A stretch of 64,000 nucleotides of DNA from Stenomitos frigidus_A (lineage in GTDB: Bacteria; Cyanobacteriota; Cyanobacteriia; Leptolyngbyales; Leptolyngbyaceae). Made by a program: the position numbers and the translations under genes. The notes beneath the pieces were generated by a model, which saw only the letters and a list, made by a program, of their open reading frames with translations, had not been told where the DNA came from and made no database searches. How positions within the stretch are numbered: position 1 is the first letter of the stretch; every line of letters begins with the position of its first letter. The stretch covers positions 62,001 through 126,000 of the forward strand of contig NZ_CAWNSW010000125.1 in the NCBI RefSeq assembly GCF_963877135.1, given 5' to 3'. Shown here piece by piece: positions 8,195-17,227 of the stretch.

Positions 8195-8230
8195 ATCTGT
8201 AGGGACGTTACAGGTAACGTCCCTACAGAT
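8195..8230. repeat. Perfect 36-bp palindrome, TAGGGACGTT family
   Basis: Two perfect 17-bp arms (ATCTGTAGGGACGTTAC and its complement) with a 2-nt AG loop, between sufD and sufS. Other members or relatives with TAGGG/CCCTA arms occur at 13946, 32492, 39081, 47112 and 48850. In RNA it would form a very stable hairpin between the two cistrons. Confidence 0.9.
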
Positions 8231-8238
8231 AAAAGGCT

Positions 8239-9576
8239 TCAGGCTTGCTGGATACGAACGATCGCCGCCAATTTCGCTTTTAACGACACGACTGGGATCT
8301 CGCGAATAACCTCATACGCAAACGCGTAGGTCAACAATTTGCGGGAACTATCTTCATCGATGCCACGACTTTGCAGGTAAAAAACTTCATCGCTGTCGAG
8401 CTGGCTGACGGTCGCACCGTGAGTACACTTCACGTTGTCGGCGGTAATTTCTAGCTGAGGTTTCGTATCGACCCGTGCTTTGGGCGACAGCAACAGATTA
8501 CTGCTGAGTTGCTTGGCATCAGTGAGTTGAGCGGCTTTGGGCACAAAGACTTTGCCGTTAAAGACCGCATGAGCCCGATCGTCCACAATGCATTTATGAA
8601 TCTGATTGCTGCTGCCGTGGGGATGGGTGTAGGCAATCGTGCTGTGCGTATCCGCCACCTGTTCACCACTGATGATTGTCAATCCATTCAGGGTTGTTTC
8701 GGTCTGTTCGCCAGTGTGATGAACCTCTAAATTGTGACGCGATAGCTTCCCGCCAAGGCTTACAGCATTGCAGGTATAGCGAGAATTCGGCGCTTGCGAA
8801 ACAGCAGTCATACCAATATGAAAGGCGGCATCGCTATCCCGCTGAATGCGCGTATGGTTCACTGCCGCATTCGTATCAAGCCAGATCTCCGTAACGGAGT
8901 TGGTAAAATACGTACCTTCGTAAAGCGTGACGTACTCTTCAATCAGCGTCAGTTGGCTACCTGATGCAGCAACAATCAGCGCACGAGGATGAACGATCGT
9001 CGGCTGCGTTGCCGTTGAGACGTACAAAATCTGGATGGGTGTGGCGATCACTTGATTTTTTTCGACCCAAACGAGCGCACCATCCGTCAAGCTAGCGGTG
9101 TTGAGTGCTATAAACGTTTCCTCCGAACCCTGCTGCTGCGCCAGGTAGTTTGGCAGATCACTAAGGAGTTCTACGCCAGCAGCGAGACTCGTGACAATCA
9201 CCCCATTAGGCAGGTCATCCACAGCAGACAGAGCGGGATCATAATGTCCATCCACAAAAACCAGGCGACTACTGACCGCCTCTGGCAGGATGAACGGCTG
9301 AATCTCGTCGAAGCTCAACGTGGGAGCTTGCTCACTGCTTGCCTGAAAGCTAATTTGCAACAGGTCGGATAAGTCTGTAAAGCGCCATTCCTCGTCACGA
9401 GTAGACGGAATCGCAAGTTCCTGGACTCTCGCAGTGGCGCGATCGCGAATCTCTTTTAACCACCCTTGCGTCAGGCTGGGACGTAAGTTAAGAAGGTTCG
9501 TCAGGTAGGCAGCGCGATTAATCGTTGTCTTACCATTCGCTGTCAAAACGTCGGACACGGTCGATTGGGTTGTCAT
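8239..9576 (-). CDS. sufD: Fe-S cluster assembly protein SufD
   Basis: A 445-residue scaffold subunit that pairs with SufB and the SufC ATPase to form the SufBC2D complex. The N-terminal region contains RDEEWRFTDLSDLLQ, a SufD hallmark; the core is a beta-helix, and the conserved C-terminal part includes NLEVHHTGEQTETTLNGL, DDRAHAVFNGKVFV and CTHGATVSQLDSDEVFYLQS. Its start codon overlaps the sufC stop by 4 bp (9573-9576), implying coupled translation and matched stoichiometry. No lesion is seen. Confidence 0.95.
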   Translation of the reverse strand: MTTQSTVSDVLTANGKTTINRAAYLTNLLNLRPSLTQGWLKEIRDRATARVQELAIPSTRDEEWRFTDLSDLLQISFQASSEQAPTLSFDEIQPFILPEAVSSRLVFVDGHYDPALSAVDDLPNGVIVTSLAAGVELLSDLPNYLAQQQGSEETFIALNTASLTDGALVWVEKNQVIATPIQILYVSTATQPTIVHPRALIVAASGSQLTLIEEYVTLYEGTYFTNSVTEIWLDTNAAVNHTRIQRDSDAAFHIGMTAVSQAPNSRYTCNAVSLGGKLSRHNLEVHHTGEQTETTLNGLTIISGEQVADTHSTIAYTHPHGSSNQIHKCIVDDRAHAVFNGKVFVPKAAQLTDAKQLSSNLLLSPKARVDTKPQLEITADNVKCTHGATVSQLDSDEVFYLQSRGIDEDSSRKLLTYAFAYEVIREIPVVSLKAKLAAIVRIQQA

Positions 9577-10370
9577 CGTGCACCGACCTCCGCTGCTTCC
9601 TCTTCGCGCACCCAGTCGTAGCCACGGGCTTCTAGCTCCAGCGCCAGTTCCTTGCCGCCGGTGGTGAGGATGCGGCCACCTTCCATCACATGCACGTAGT
9701 CGGGAGTGATGTAGTCGAGCAAGCGCTGATAGTGGGTAATCAGGACGATCGCGTTCTCCGCATGCGCCAGTTGATTCACGCCATTCGACACAATCTTGAG
9801 TGCATCGATATCCAGACCCGAATCGGTTTCGTCCAAAATGCCGAGCATCGGCTCTAGCATCGCCATTTGTAGAATCTCGTTGCGCTTCTTCTCACCACCC
9901 GAAAAGCCTTCATTCAGGCTGCGGCTGAGAAACGCAGGATCCATTTTGACGATATCTAGTTTTTGGTTCACCAAATCGTCAAAGTCGAAGGCATCCAGTT
10001 CCTCTAAACCTTGATGTTTGCGTTTGGAATTGTAGGCAACGCGCAAAAAGTCGAGATTGCTCACGCCAGGAATTTCGATGGGATATTGGAAGGCGAGGAA
10101 AATACCCGATCGTGCCCGCTCTTCTGCCTCTAGCTCCAGCAGATTTTTGCCCTGAAAGGTAATCTCACCACCCGTAACGGTGTAATCAGGATGTCCCGCC
10201 AGTACCTTAGAAAAGGTACTTTTGCCAGAGCCATTGGGTCCCATAATGGCGTGAATTTCACCCGCTTTCACCTCCAGATTCAACCCTTTGAGAATCTGAA
10301 TCCCATCCACTTCAGCGGTCAGATTCCGCACTGAAAGGATCACGTTACTGCCTTCGTTAATCATTCTCAT
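9573..10370 (-). CDS. sufC: Fe-S cluster assembly ATPase SufC
   Basis: A 265-residue ABC-type ATPase of the SufBCD scaffold. The Walker A is GPNGSGKST, the Q loop is in FLAFQYP, the ABC signature is NEGFSGGEKKRNEI, the Walker B ends in GILDETDSGLD and the H loop is in VLITHYQR. A start at the first Met or at Met3 (MINEGSN) is equally plausible. It lies 141 bp after sufB, in low-complexity AAC-rich sequence, and overlaps sufD by 4 bp. Confidence 0.96.
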   Translation of the reverse strand: MRMINEGSNVILSVRNLTAEVDGIQILKGLNLEVKAGEIHAIMGPNGSGKSTFSKVLAGHPDYTVTGGEITFQGKNLLELEAEERARSGIFLAFQYPIEIPGVSNLDFLRVAYNSKRKHQGLEELDAFDFDDLVNQKLDIVKMDPAFLSRSLNEGFSGGEKKRNEILQMAMLEPMLGILDETDSGLDIDALKIVSNGVNQLAHAENAIVLITHYQRLLDYITPDYVHVMEGGRILTTGGKELALELEARGYDWVREEEAAEVGAR

Positions 10371-10511
10371 CCTCTACAAAAATTAGTCATTAGTTTCCTA
10401 GCAATCAACCACCAGGAGAACGCATCCAGAACTAACAACCAACAACTAACTACTTTTCCGGTATGCCCTTTCTTGTATGCCTAAAAGGCGTTACGGGCTT
10501 TAAAACTGAAT

Positions 10512-11948
10512 TTATCCGACACTGCCTTCAAGCTTGAGGCTGAGGAGGCGATCGGCTTCTACGGCAAACTCCATCGGCAACTGGTTAAACACATCCTTAC
10601 AGAAGCCGCTAATCATCATCGAGATCGCGTCCTCGGCGGAAATGCCACGCTGGGAGAAGTAAAACAACTGGTCTTCGCCAATCTTCGACGTTGACGCTTC
10701 GTGCTCTACTTTGCCTTTGTTGTTCTGCACTTGAATGTAGGGAAAGGTATTGGCTTGAGCATTGTCGCCAATCAGCATGGAGTCGCACTGAGAATAATTC
10801 CGTGCACCAGTTGCTTTAGGACCAATCTTCACCAAACCGCGATAGCTGTTCTTGGAACGCCCTGCCGAAATACCTTTGGAAATAATCGTGCTGCGGGTAT
10901 TCTTGCCGATGTGCACCATTTTGGTGCCCGTATCGGCTTGCTGGTAGTGATTCGTCAGCGCGACCGAGTAGAATTCGCCCACGGAGTTATCACCGACTAA
11001 CACACAGCTAGGGTACTTCCAGGTGATTGCGGAACCTGTTTCCACTTGCGTCCAGGAAATTTTGGAGTTCACGCCCTGGCACAAGCCGCGTTTGGTCACA
11101 AAGTTATAGATGCCGCCCTTGCCGTTGGCATCGCCTGCATACCAATTCTGCACGGTGGAATACTTGATATCGGCATTGTCGAGCGCCACCAGTTCCACAA
11201 CAGCCGCATGCAGCTGATTGGTATCAAACATCGGTGCGGTACAGCCTTCCAGATAGCTGACCGAGCTGCCTTCTTCGGCCACAATCAGCGTCCGCTCAAA
11301 CTGACCTGAATCGCCATTGTTAATGCGGAAATAGGTCGAAAGCTCCATCGGGCATTTTGTGCCTTTGGGAATGTAGACGAAAGAGCCATCGCTGAACACT
11401 GCCGAATTGAGTGCTGCGAAGTAGTTGTCGCCAACCGGAACCACGCTACCAAGGTATTTCTGAATCAGCTCAGGATGCTCTTGAACCGCTTCGGCAAAGG
11501 AGCAGAAGATGACGCCTTCTTCGGCCAACTTCTCTTTAAACGTTGTGGCGATCGAAACGCTGTCAAAAATCGCATCCACTGCAACGTTGCTCAGACGCTT
11601 CTGCTCCGAAAGCGGAATGCCCAGCTTCTCAAAGGTATCCAGCAGTTCAGGATCGACCTCTGACAGGCTCTTCTTCTTCTCTTTCACCTTCGGCGCAGAG
11701 TAATAGACGATGTTCTGGTAGTCGATCGCTGGATAGCTCGCGTTCTGCCAAGTCGGCTCCGTCATCTTAAGCCATTGACGATAGGCCTTCAGCCGAAACT
11801 CCAGCATGAATGGCGGCTCTTCTTTCTTCGCCGAAATCAGCCGCACAACATCTTCACTCAACCCACGCGGAATCGTATCAGACTCAATATCCGTTACGAA
11901 GCCATATTTGTAAGGCTGATTAACTAAGTTCTGAACAGTTGGACTCAT
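10512..11948 (-). CDS. sufB: Fe-S cluster assembly protein SufB
   Basis: A 478-residue scaffold subunit of normal cyanobacterial length. Conserved segments include FRLKAYRQWLKM, PKGTKCPMELSTYFRIN, GCTAPMFDTNQLHAAVVELV, KISWTQVETGSAITWKYPS and HEASTSKIGEDQLFYFSQRG. The acceptor Cys in SSVSYLEGC and the C-terminal Glu/His region for cluster assembly are present. It is the first gene of the suf structural set proper, 56 bp after ftrC, and probably transcribed from the SufR-controlled region at 12.4 kb. Confidence 0.96.
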   Translation of the reverse strand: MSPTVQNLVNQPYKYGFVTDIESDTIPRGLSEDVVRLISAKKEEPPFMLEFRLKAYRQWLKMTEPTWQNASYPAIDYQNIVYYSAPKVKEKKKSLSEVDPELLDTFEKLGIPLSEQKRLSNVAVDAIFDSVSIATTFKEKLAEEGVIFCSFAEAVQEHPELIQKYLGSVVPVGDNYFAALNSAVFSDGSFVYIPKGTKCPMELSTYFRINNGDSGQFERTLIVAEEGSSVSYLEGCTAPMFDTNQLHAAVVELVALDNADIKYSTVQNWYAGDANGKGGIYNFVTKRGLCQGVNSKISWTQVETGSAITWKYPSCVLVGDNSVGEFYSVALTNHYQQADTGTKMVHIGKNTRSTIISKGISAGRSKNSYRGLVKIGPKATGARNYSQCDSMLIGDNAQANTFPYIQVQNNKGKVEHEASTSKIGEDQLFYFSQRGISAEDAISMMISGFCKDVFNQLPMEFAVEADRLLSLKLEGSVG

Positions 11949-12004
11949 GGGTAGTGTTCTCTGGTCTACGTTGGGGATGACGATCGGGGCAGAAAAATTA
12001 GTGG

Positions 12005-12382
12005 TTAGCCGTGTTGCTGGCTGGTGGTGCTTCTGATTTCGTCAAAGGTAATCTCTTGCTGATCGCCTGCAAAATCGTTGTCGGCAGTCAAGAACAGCAT
12101 GCAGTGACATTCTTTGCGTTCACGCATGGGGACACAAGGACAGTTCCAATAAGCAGCTTCAACTTCAGCCGCCTTGTCTTCGTAATGGCGGCAAGGACAG
12201 AGCGGTGAGCCCAGATCGTCTTTGTGCTTCGCCAACCCTTCAATGACCACCGCTGTCACTCCAGGATCGACGCAAAAGTAGGTGCCCGTACGCTTTGCAT
12301 AGGTGATCGAAAAGTGCCTCATCGCTTCGAGGCTTTTGTCAGTAGATTGGACGGGTTGACTGGATTGAGTCTCTGAGTTCAT
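12005..12382 (-). CDS. ftrC: Ferredoxin-thioredoxin reductase catalytic (beta) chain
   Basis: Small 4Fe-4S protein that passes electrons from photosystem I-reduced ferredoxin to thioredoxins. The ligand and redox Cys arrangement is complete: the isolated Cys in YFCVDPG, then CPCRHY, CPCVPM and CHCMLFLT. About 125 residues from ATG 12382; the longer frame adds five residues (MSRGL). It lies between sufR and sufB on the suf strand, so an Fe-S enzyme of light regulation is probably transcribed with the Fe-S assembly genes. Confidence 0.93.
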   Translation of the reverse strand: MNSETQSSQPVQSTDKSLEAMRHFSITYAKRTGTYFCVDPGVTAVVIEGLAKHKDDLGSPLCPCRHYEDKAAEVEAAYWNCPCVPMRERKECHCMLFLTADNDFAGDQQEITFDEIRSTTSQQHG

Positions 12383-12424
12383 GAGGCCGCGCGACAAGAC
12401 AACGGATCGATTCTATAATTAAAA

Positions 12425-12438
12425 CAACACGTTTGTTG
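12425..12438. promoter_or_regulatory. SufR operator, site 1 (CAAC-N6-GTTG)
   Basis: CAACACGTTTGTTG is an exact match to the inverted repeat CAAC-N6-GTTG described for cyanobacterial SufR. It lies between divergent ftrC/sufBCDS and sufR. Its centre is 40 bp from the second site, about four helical turns, allowing two dimers on one DNA face. Confidence 0.85.
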
Positions 12439-12464
12439 CTTAACTACATTGTAAGATACTTTAA

Positions 12465-12478
12465 CAACATTGTTGTTG
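12465..12478. promoter_or_regulatory. SufR operator, site 2 (CAAC-N6-GTTG)
   Basis: CAACATTGTTGTTG matches the same half-site pattern; the flanks extend it (TTAACAACA). Together with site 1 it places the control region of the suf operon and probably of sufR autoregulation in 12.42-12.48 kb. Confidence 0.85.
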
Positions 12479-12634
12479 TCAAAGTCCGACTTGAATCAAC
12501 ACTGCTGGTATGACGTTGCTAGTGGTGTAGCACTCAAGCCCCAGGTAACAGTCCACTTGTCAAGATTGCTGCTCTCTCATTCGGCTAGTTCAACGGGTGA
12601 ATTTTAGGAGTCGGCTTTACCGCTGAAAGAAAGA

Positions 12635-13309
12635 ATGACGACTATTCAACAGCCCTCTACAAAGCAAGATATCCTTCACCACTTGCTGAAGCAAGGAAAA
12701 TGTACAGTGCAGGAACTGGCTGAACGGTTGCAAGTCAGCCCGCAAGCCGTGCGGCGGCACTTGAAAGATTTGGAGACGGACGGGTTGATTGTCCATGAGG
12801 TGCTGCAAGCAGGGATGGGACGCCCAAACTATAGTTATGTTCTTAGCCAGGAGGGGCGCGATCGCTTTCCCGATCGCTACGACGATTTTGCGGTTTCCCT
12901 TCTAGACACCCTGGCAGAAACGGTCGGCGCTGATCAAATGGGTTCCATCTTACGCAAACAGTGGGAACGTAAAGCGATGGAATATCGCGATCACATCGGT
13001 AATGGTGCCTTGAAAGAACGGGTTTCCAAACTGGTTGAACTTCGACGCGCTGAAGGGTACATGGCAGAATGGCATCCGATCGACGCGAATGGGGCAGTCA
13101 TTGGGTCGGTACAGAGTGAAAGCAATCCTGCTGCCCGCTTTATCTTGACAGAATACAACTGCGCCATCGCTCACATTGCTGAATCATTCCCCAGCGTTTG
13201 CGGACACGAGCTTGAAATGTTTGCTGCTGCCTTAGACTGCCGTGTCGAACGCACTCACTGGCTCGTTAATGGTGAACATCGCTGTGGTTATTTAATTCAG
13301 CCAAAGTAA
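12635..13309 (+). CDS. sufR: Iron-sulfur cluster biosynthesis repressor SufR
   Basis: A 224-residue DeoR/MarR-like regulator. The N-terminal winged helix is evident (CTVQELAERLQVSPQAVRRH, then LKDLETDGLI). The C-terminal part has the cluster-ligating Cys pattern: TEYNCAIAHIAE, SVCGHELEMFAAALDC and EHRCGYLIQ. In cyanobacteria holo-SufR represses sufBCDS and cluster loss derepresses it. The gene is divergent from ftrC-sufBCDS across the two operators at 12425 and 12465. Confidence 0.95.
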   Translation: MTTIQQPSTKQDILHHLLKQGKCTVQELAERLQVSPQAVRRHLKDLETDGLIVHEVLQAGMGRPNYSYVLSQEGRDRFPDRYDDFAVSLLDTLAETVGADQMGSILRKQWERKAMEYRDHIGNGALKERVSKLVELRRAEGYMAEWHPIDANGAVIGSVQSESNPAARFILTEYNCAIAHIAESFPSVCGHELEMFAAALDCRVERTHWLVNGEHRCGYLIQPK

Positions 13310-13427
13310 GTAACCACCATCGATTGCACCAACCAATAAAGATGGGGAGTCAGGAGCCAGAATTCAAGAGTCAGCAGAACTGAGTCATGCTGCTTTCTGA
13401 GTTCCATTTTCGAGCCAGCGGTCATTT

Positions 13428-13817
13428 ATGCAACCATCTACAGAATTTCTCACCCCCGAAGAATGTGCCGAAGTTGATCAAGCGCTGTTAACTTCGCGCG
13501 AACGGTTTTCGGCGCGAGTAGCCATTTATGCGCTGCGGACACTCAAGCAAATTGCTCAAGTCAATGGGGTTGCGATTACGAAACTAGACCCCAAGCAAAT
13601 CGAGGCGTGGGTGTATCAAGACGAAAGCTTGCAAACAGGCATCGATCGAGAGTTTCGCTCGTTCTTTGCGCAATTGGTGATTGCCTCACTAAACCCTTTA
13701 CAGCAAGCCGCACGAGCAACCGGGGTGCCGATCGAGAGTCTCACCGTTGCTCAGGTGATTATCTGGTTTGAGGAACAGGCAAAGTTAAACCTGAGCAAAA
13801 TAACTTCAGATCTTTAG
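13428..13817 (+). CDS. Conserved small protein of unknown function
   Basis: A 129-residue, mostly helical soluble protein without signal peptide or membrane segment. The middle reads LTSRERFSARVAIYALRTLK and the C-terminus VPIESLTVAQVIIWFEEQAK. I recall this kind of protein only as a cyanobacterial hypothetical and cannot assign a role. It follows sufR by 118 bp of simple AGTCAG-rich sequence, so cotranscription is possible but unproven. Confidence 0.65.
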   Translation: MQPSTEFLTPEECAEVDQALLTSRERFSARVAIYALRTLKQIAQVNGVAITKLDPKQIEAWVYQDESLQTGIDREFRSFFAQLVIASLNPLQQAARATGVPIESLTVAQVIIWFEEQAKLNLSKITSDL

Positions 13818-13945
13818 AGTGCTTTGTTAGTGCTGGTGCAAAAGCAAAGCAGAGTAGTGTGCCGTCAGCGCCGCCTTTAAGCTAATAGCCATCAGCCCTT
13901 AGGGTCAGGCACAGAAACAACACACCAGTCGACCACGAATTCTGG

Positions 13946-14007
13946 TAGGGATATTGCACTGCAATGCCCTTACGCTGGGATGCTATTTGTCCGCAAGTCC
14001 CTTACTG
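13946..14007. repeat. Dispersed 62-bp repeat, palindromic head plus conserved tail, copy 1
   Basis: An imperfect TAGGG...CCCTTA hairpin is followed by a tail TACGCTGGGATGC-n-ATTTGT...AGTCCCTTA that recurs at 47112-47173 with about 85 percent identity in the tail. This copy supplies the last codons of the gene ending at 14002. Confidence 0.75.
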
Positions 14008-14406
14008 GACATTCGGTGGTCGTTCAACCTTGACAGGCAGAGACGTCGGTTGAGGCGAAAGTTTGTGTTTCACAGGCGCACTTTGTACCAGAAACACCGC
14101 GGTGCCCACAAAGATTGCGCTACCCAAAACAGTCCATACAATGGAAGGAATCACCAACCTGAAGTCGCGCTGCATACGAGCGAGGGGGCGGCTTTCGCGG
14201 CGCAACATCTGACCGGTCGCAAGGTGATTGAGGGTAAAAGGGTCACGTACATAATGCCCACTCCAACTGACGACCAGTCGCTCACGACAATTTTGGCAAG
14301 TAAGCAGCCCCTTCAGAAGTTTGTGAGGCTTAATGACACCAGCACGATGACAGATTGGGCAAACAGGAGAAGGGGTGTCAAATGTATGAGCATTCATCTG
14401 AGTCAT
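14002..14406 (-). CDS. Zinc-ribbon, single-pass membrane protein of unknown function
   Basis: A 134-residue protein with an N-terminal four-Cys zinc ribbon (VCPICHRAG ... LLTCQNCRERL, residues about 15-42), an amphipathic middle and one transmembrane helix (LVIPSIVWTVLGSAIFVGTA, about 84-108), then a short Pro-rich tail. The ribbon probably faces the cytoplasm. The tail end overlaps a dispersed repeat, so the C-terminus may have been altered by insertion of that element. Function unknown. Confidence 0.6.
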   Translation of the reverse strand: MTQMNAHTFDTPSPVCPICHRAGVIKPHKLLKGLLTCQNCRERLVVSWSGHYVRDPFTLNHLATGQMLRRESRPLARMQRDFRLVIPSIVWTVLGSAIFVGTAVFLVQSAPVKHKLSPQPTSLPVKVERPPNVQ

Positions 14407-15190
14407 TCACCGTTACAAAGGCTTACTTAATTAACTCAACGGGTAGTGCCTTGAGATCGTGCGTCTAAGCGTTCTGCGAAGCAAGTTTCTCACTAGAAAC
14501 ATTGCTTGGATAGACTGTACGCAGCTTTTCGGAGTGTATGCGCGATCGAACCCACTTGAATGGTCTCCTAAAGTTAATTTCTGAATGTTTGCATTCTGTC
14601 TTAATCGACGGTCAATAACAGCTTTTAGGAGGGTCAGCTAAGAGTGTCTTTAAAATAACTCTTAGCCATAAAAGGTGCTGGCACTGGTTGGTAACTAGCA
14701 GCTTACAATCAGCAGGAGCGCTTGCAGTGCAGGGACTGAAGCAATCAATCTGAGCGTTAGCGTTGCATGGTTATTGTTCCCGCAGAAAGAGCTTGCAGCG
14801 TTTTCAAGCTCCAGCGCGTGACGCCAGATGCCACCTCAGTGTAGCTTGGGTTACCCAGCGTTGAGAACCCTTTAAGCAATCCTGTTTGATTTTTTAACTT
14901 TCATCAAGGCTCAACTGTAAAAAGGCTGAAGCTGCGGTAAGGGCAGTCGAGAGGAGGCTATCAATCAATGACTGAACTCACTCCTAACCGCGTCATAGCC
15001 GATTTTTACTGTTAGAAGGCGATATGAGAAGGCGATCGCACCCCTTCATAGCGCCTAAGATGAACCGATGCTGACTCCAAGAACTGGCGATTAGAGTGCT
15101 GGCCAGCAGGCGATGATCGTCAAAATGAGTGAGAATAAGGATGCTAGTTATAAAAGTTAAAGTGTATCTCATAATTGTTCGTGCTGCTTG
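14407..15190. other. Gene-free region upstream of the ClC gene
   Basis: About 780 bp with stops in all frames. It holds a 9-bp inverted repeat (GCTAAGAGT at 14637-14645 and complement at 14658-14666), probably a hairpin but without a T-tract, and single HIP1-like sites. No convincing RNA gene or ORF is seen. Confidence 0.6.
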
Positions 15191-17113
15191 ATGGCCACCA
15201 GCCCTCCCCCTGATGCTCTGACACCTCCAGCGACAAATTTCAAGCCGTCTTCCACTTACCTGACCAGTACACTTAACCGCTTTCAGCCTGCACCCGAAAC
15301 GCTTGTGCTGCTTCTAGCGCTGGTCATTGGTAGCAGTACCGGTTGTGCCGTTGTTCTTTTCCATTACCTGATCCAGCAGATCCAAAGCTTCATGCTCGAG
15401 GATGTCATGGGGGTCATTGCGCCTCTTGGCTTCTGGACGCTCGCCTGCATTCCCGTCTTGGGTGGTCTCATTGTGGGAAGTATGCGCTGGCTATGCCAGG
15501 ATTTTGGTCCTAGCCTCTCGGCACTGATTGCGGCCGCACAAGGGCTCGGTAGTATTTCACCGTTGCGGGCAAGCGCGAAAGCCGTTGCTGCCTCAGTGTC
15601 ACTGGGGTCGGGTGCCTCATTGGGGCCTGAAGGACCCAGCGTTGAAATCGGTGCCAACATTGGGGTCGTCATTGGGCAGGCGCTACAAATGTCAAAGGAA
15701 CGACAGCGGCTGTTGCTGGGGGCTGGGGCGGCCGCAGGGTTGGCTGCTGGCTTTAACGCCCCGATCGCGGGTGTCTTTTTTGCACTAGAAGTGGTTTTGG
15801 GCGCCACGTTTGCCACGTCTGCGGTCAGTGTCGTCTTGCTGTCGGCTGTGGTTGCCGCCTTGATCGCCCAAATTGGCTTAGGTGGACAACCCCCATTTAC
15901 GCTGCCTAGTTATGAGGTTCGCAGCCCGTTAGAACTGCCGTTATATCTGGGGCTAGGGCTCTTTGCCAGTTTGGTGTCGATTGCTTACACTCAGTCGATC
16001 CAGACGGCACAACAGCTTTTTGACGGACACACCCCTGGTCTAAGCTGGATGGGTCAAGTACCTGTAGCCCTGCGCCCAGTAATCGGTGGTCTGTGTGTTG
16101 GCCTTGTCGCGTTGCAGTTTCCCCAAGTTCTAGGCATTGGCTACGAGACGGTAGAAGCGATGCTGCGGGACGTCGAGTTTTCGCTGCCGCTGCTGCTTAG
16201 CCTCCTGGTGACGAAACTGGCAATGACAGCAGTGAGCCTGGGCAGTGGTTTGGTTGGCGGGTTATTTGCGCCAGCTATGTTCTTGGGTGCCTCTCTCGGT
16301 GCAGCCTATGGTAAGGTCATGGCGATCGTGCTGCCCATTGCACCCGGCGACATTGCGGCTCCACCGGCCTATGCCATGGTCGGCATGGCAGCCGTGCTGG
16401 CAGCGAGTACCCGTGCACCTTTAACCGCGATTCTCCTTTTGTTTGAGCTAACGCGTGATTATCGGATTATTTTGCCACTGATGGCTGCTGTGGGTTTAAG
16501 CGTTTGGCTGGCTGATCGTCTCAAGCCGGTAGTGCACAGCGACACAGCCATTCAATCAACTGGTCTACCGCTTCAAGCAGACCAGGACGCAGAAATATTG
16601 CACCAGCTTTATGTGCGGCAGGCGATGCATCAAAACGTCTTGTCGCTGCCGTTGGCGCTGCCGGTTTTACAAGCAGGCTTAGCGATGACCCAGCACCCAT
16701 CTCGGAGCGCTCTAGTGGTCAATGAGGCTGATCAGCTAGTTGGCATTGTGACCTTGCAGGATGTCCACCGCTTCATTTCACGGTGGGAAGCATACCTTCA
16801 GACCCATATCCCAACAGAGGTTCTTAGCCTTGGACCCACGATACAAACATTGGATGCTATATGCACAAAAGAGCTGCTTTGCGCCTATGAAGACGAGCCG
16901 ATTTACGATGCCTTCATGCGGATGTCTACAAGAGGCTTGCGACAACTACCAGTGGTCGATCGTGATGACCCGCAGCACCTTTTAGGGCTCTTAGAGCAGG
17001 AAAGAATTACTTTGGTTTGCAGCCTCGCACTCATGCAGCAATCGCTTCATCCTTACCTGGAAGCGCCCTTTGCAACGGAGCCATTATTGCCTCAAGCACA
17101 AACGCCTGTCTAG
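15191..17113 (+). CDS. ClC-type chloride channel/transporter with C-terminal CBS pair
   Basis: A 640-residue integral membrane protein from ATG 15191 (a TTG lies immediately before it). Selectivity-filter motifs are present: GSGASLGPEGPSVEIGA with the gating Glu in GPEGP, GFNAPIAGVFFALE and GSGLVGGLFAPAMFLGA. The first motif has Pro where many have Arg or Lys (GREGP/GKEGP). Two CBS repeats follow (from VRQAMHQNVLSLP, and YEDEPIYDAFMRM to QLPVVDRDD) and may sense nucleotides. Whether it is a channel or a Cl-/H+ exchanger cannot be decided. It converges with a minus-strand mini-gene that ends 3 bp away. Confidence 0.92.
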   Translation: MATSPPPDALTPPATNFKPSSTYLTSTLNRFQPAPETLVLLLALVIGSSTGCAVVLFHYLIQQIQSFMLEDVMGVIAPLGFWTLACIPVLGGLIVGSMRWLCQDFGPSLSALIAAAQGLGSISPLRASAKAVAASVSLGSGASLGPEGPSVEIGANIGVVIGQALQMSKERQRLLLGAGAAAGLAAGFNAPIAGVFFALEVVLGATFATSAVSVVLLSAVVAALIAQIGLGGQPPFTLPSYEVRSPLELPLYLGLGLFASLVSIAYTQSIQTAQQLFDGHTPGLSWMGQVPVALRPVIGGLCVGLVALQFPQVLGIGYETVEAMLRDVEFSLPLLLSLLVTKLAMTAVSLGSGLVGGLFAPAMFLGASLGAAYGKVMAIVLPIAPGDIAAPPAYAMVGMAAVLAASTRAPLTAILLLFELTRDYRIILPLMAAVGLSVWLADRLKPVVHSDTAIQSTGLPLQADQDAEILHQLYVRQAMHQNVLSLPLALPVLQAGLAMTQHPSRSALVVNEADQLVGIVTLQDVHRFISRWEAYLQTHIPTEVLSLGPTIQTLDAICTKELLCAYEDEPIYDAFMRMSTRGLRQLPVVDRDDPQHLLGLLEQERITLVCSLALMQQSLHPYLEAPFATEPLLPQAQTPV

Positions 17114-17116
17114 CTG

Positions 17117-17227
17117 TCACTTGTTGCGAATCGTCCAAATATTGCTAAACATCATCAGCAGCCCGCCAGCAAAGATAGCGATCGCTAGCCCAGCCGGTAA
17201 TGCAGTCATCCAATCGATCGTTTCCAT
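17117..17227 (-). CDS. 36-residue single-pass membrane mini-protein abutting cyAbrB
   Basis: Short frame read by eye: it begins METIDWMTALPAGLAI, has one hydrophobic helix (about residues 9-31, PAGLAIAIFAGGLLMMF) and ends SNIWTIRNK. Its ATG follows the abrB TAA stop without any gap (TAAATG across 17230-17225), the arrangement of translationally coupled cistrons. Acidic N-terminus and basic C-terminus predict an N-out or lumen-out single helix. I compared it from memory with PsbX, PsbY, PsaM, PetL and PetN and it matches none clearly. It could be an unannotated thylakoid or plasma-membrane micro-protein. Confidence 0.6.
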   Translation of the reverse strand: METIDWMTALPAGLAIAIFAGGLLMMFSNIWTIRNK

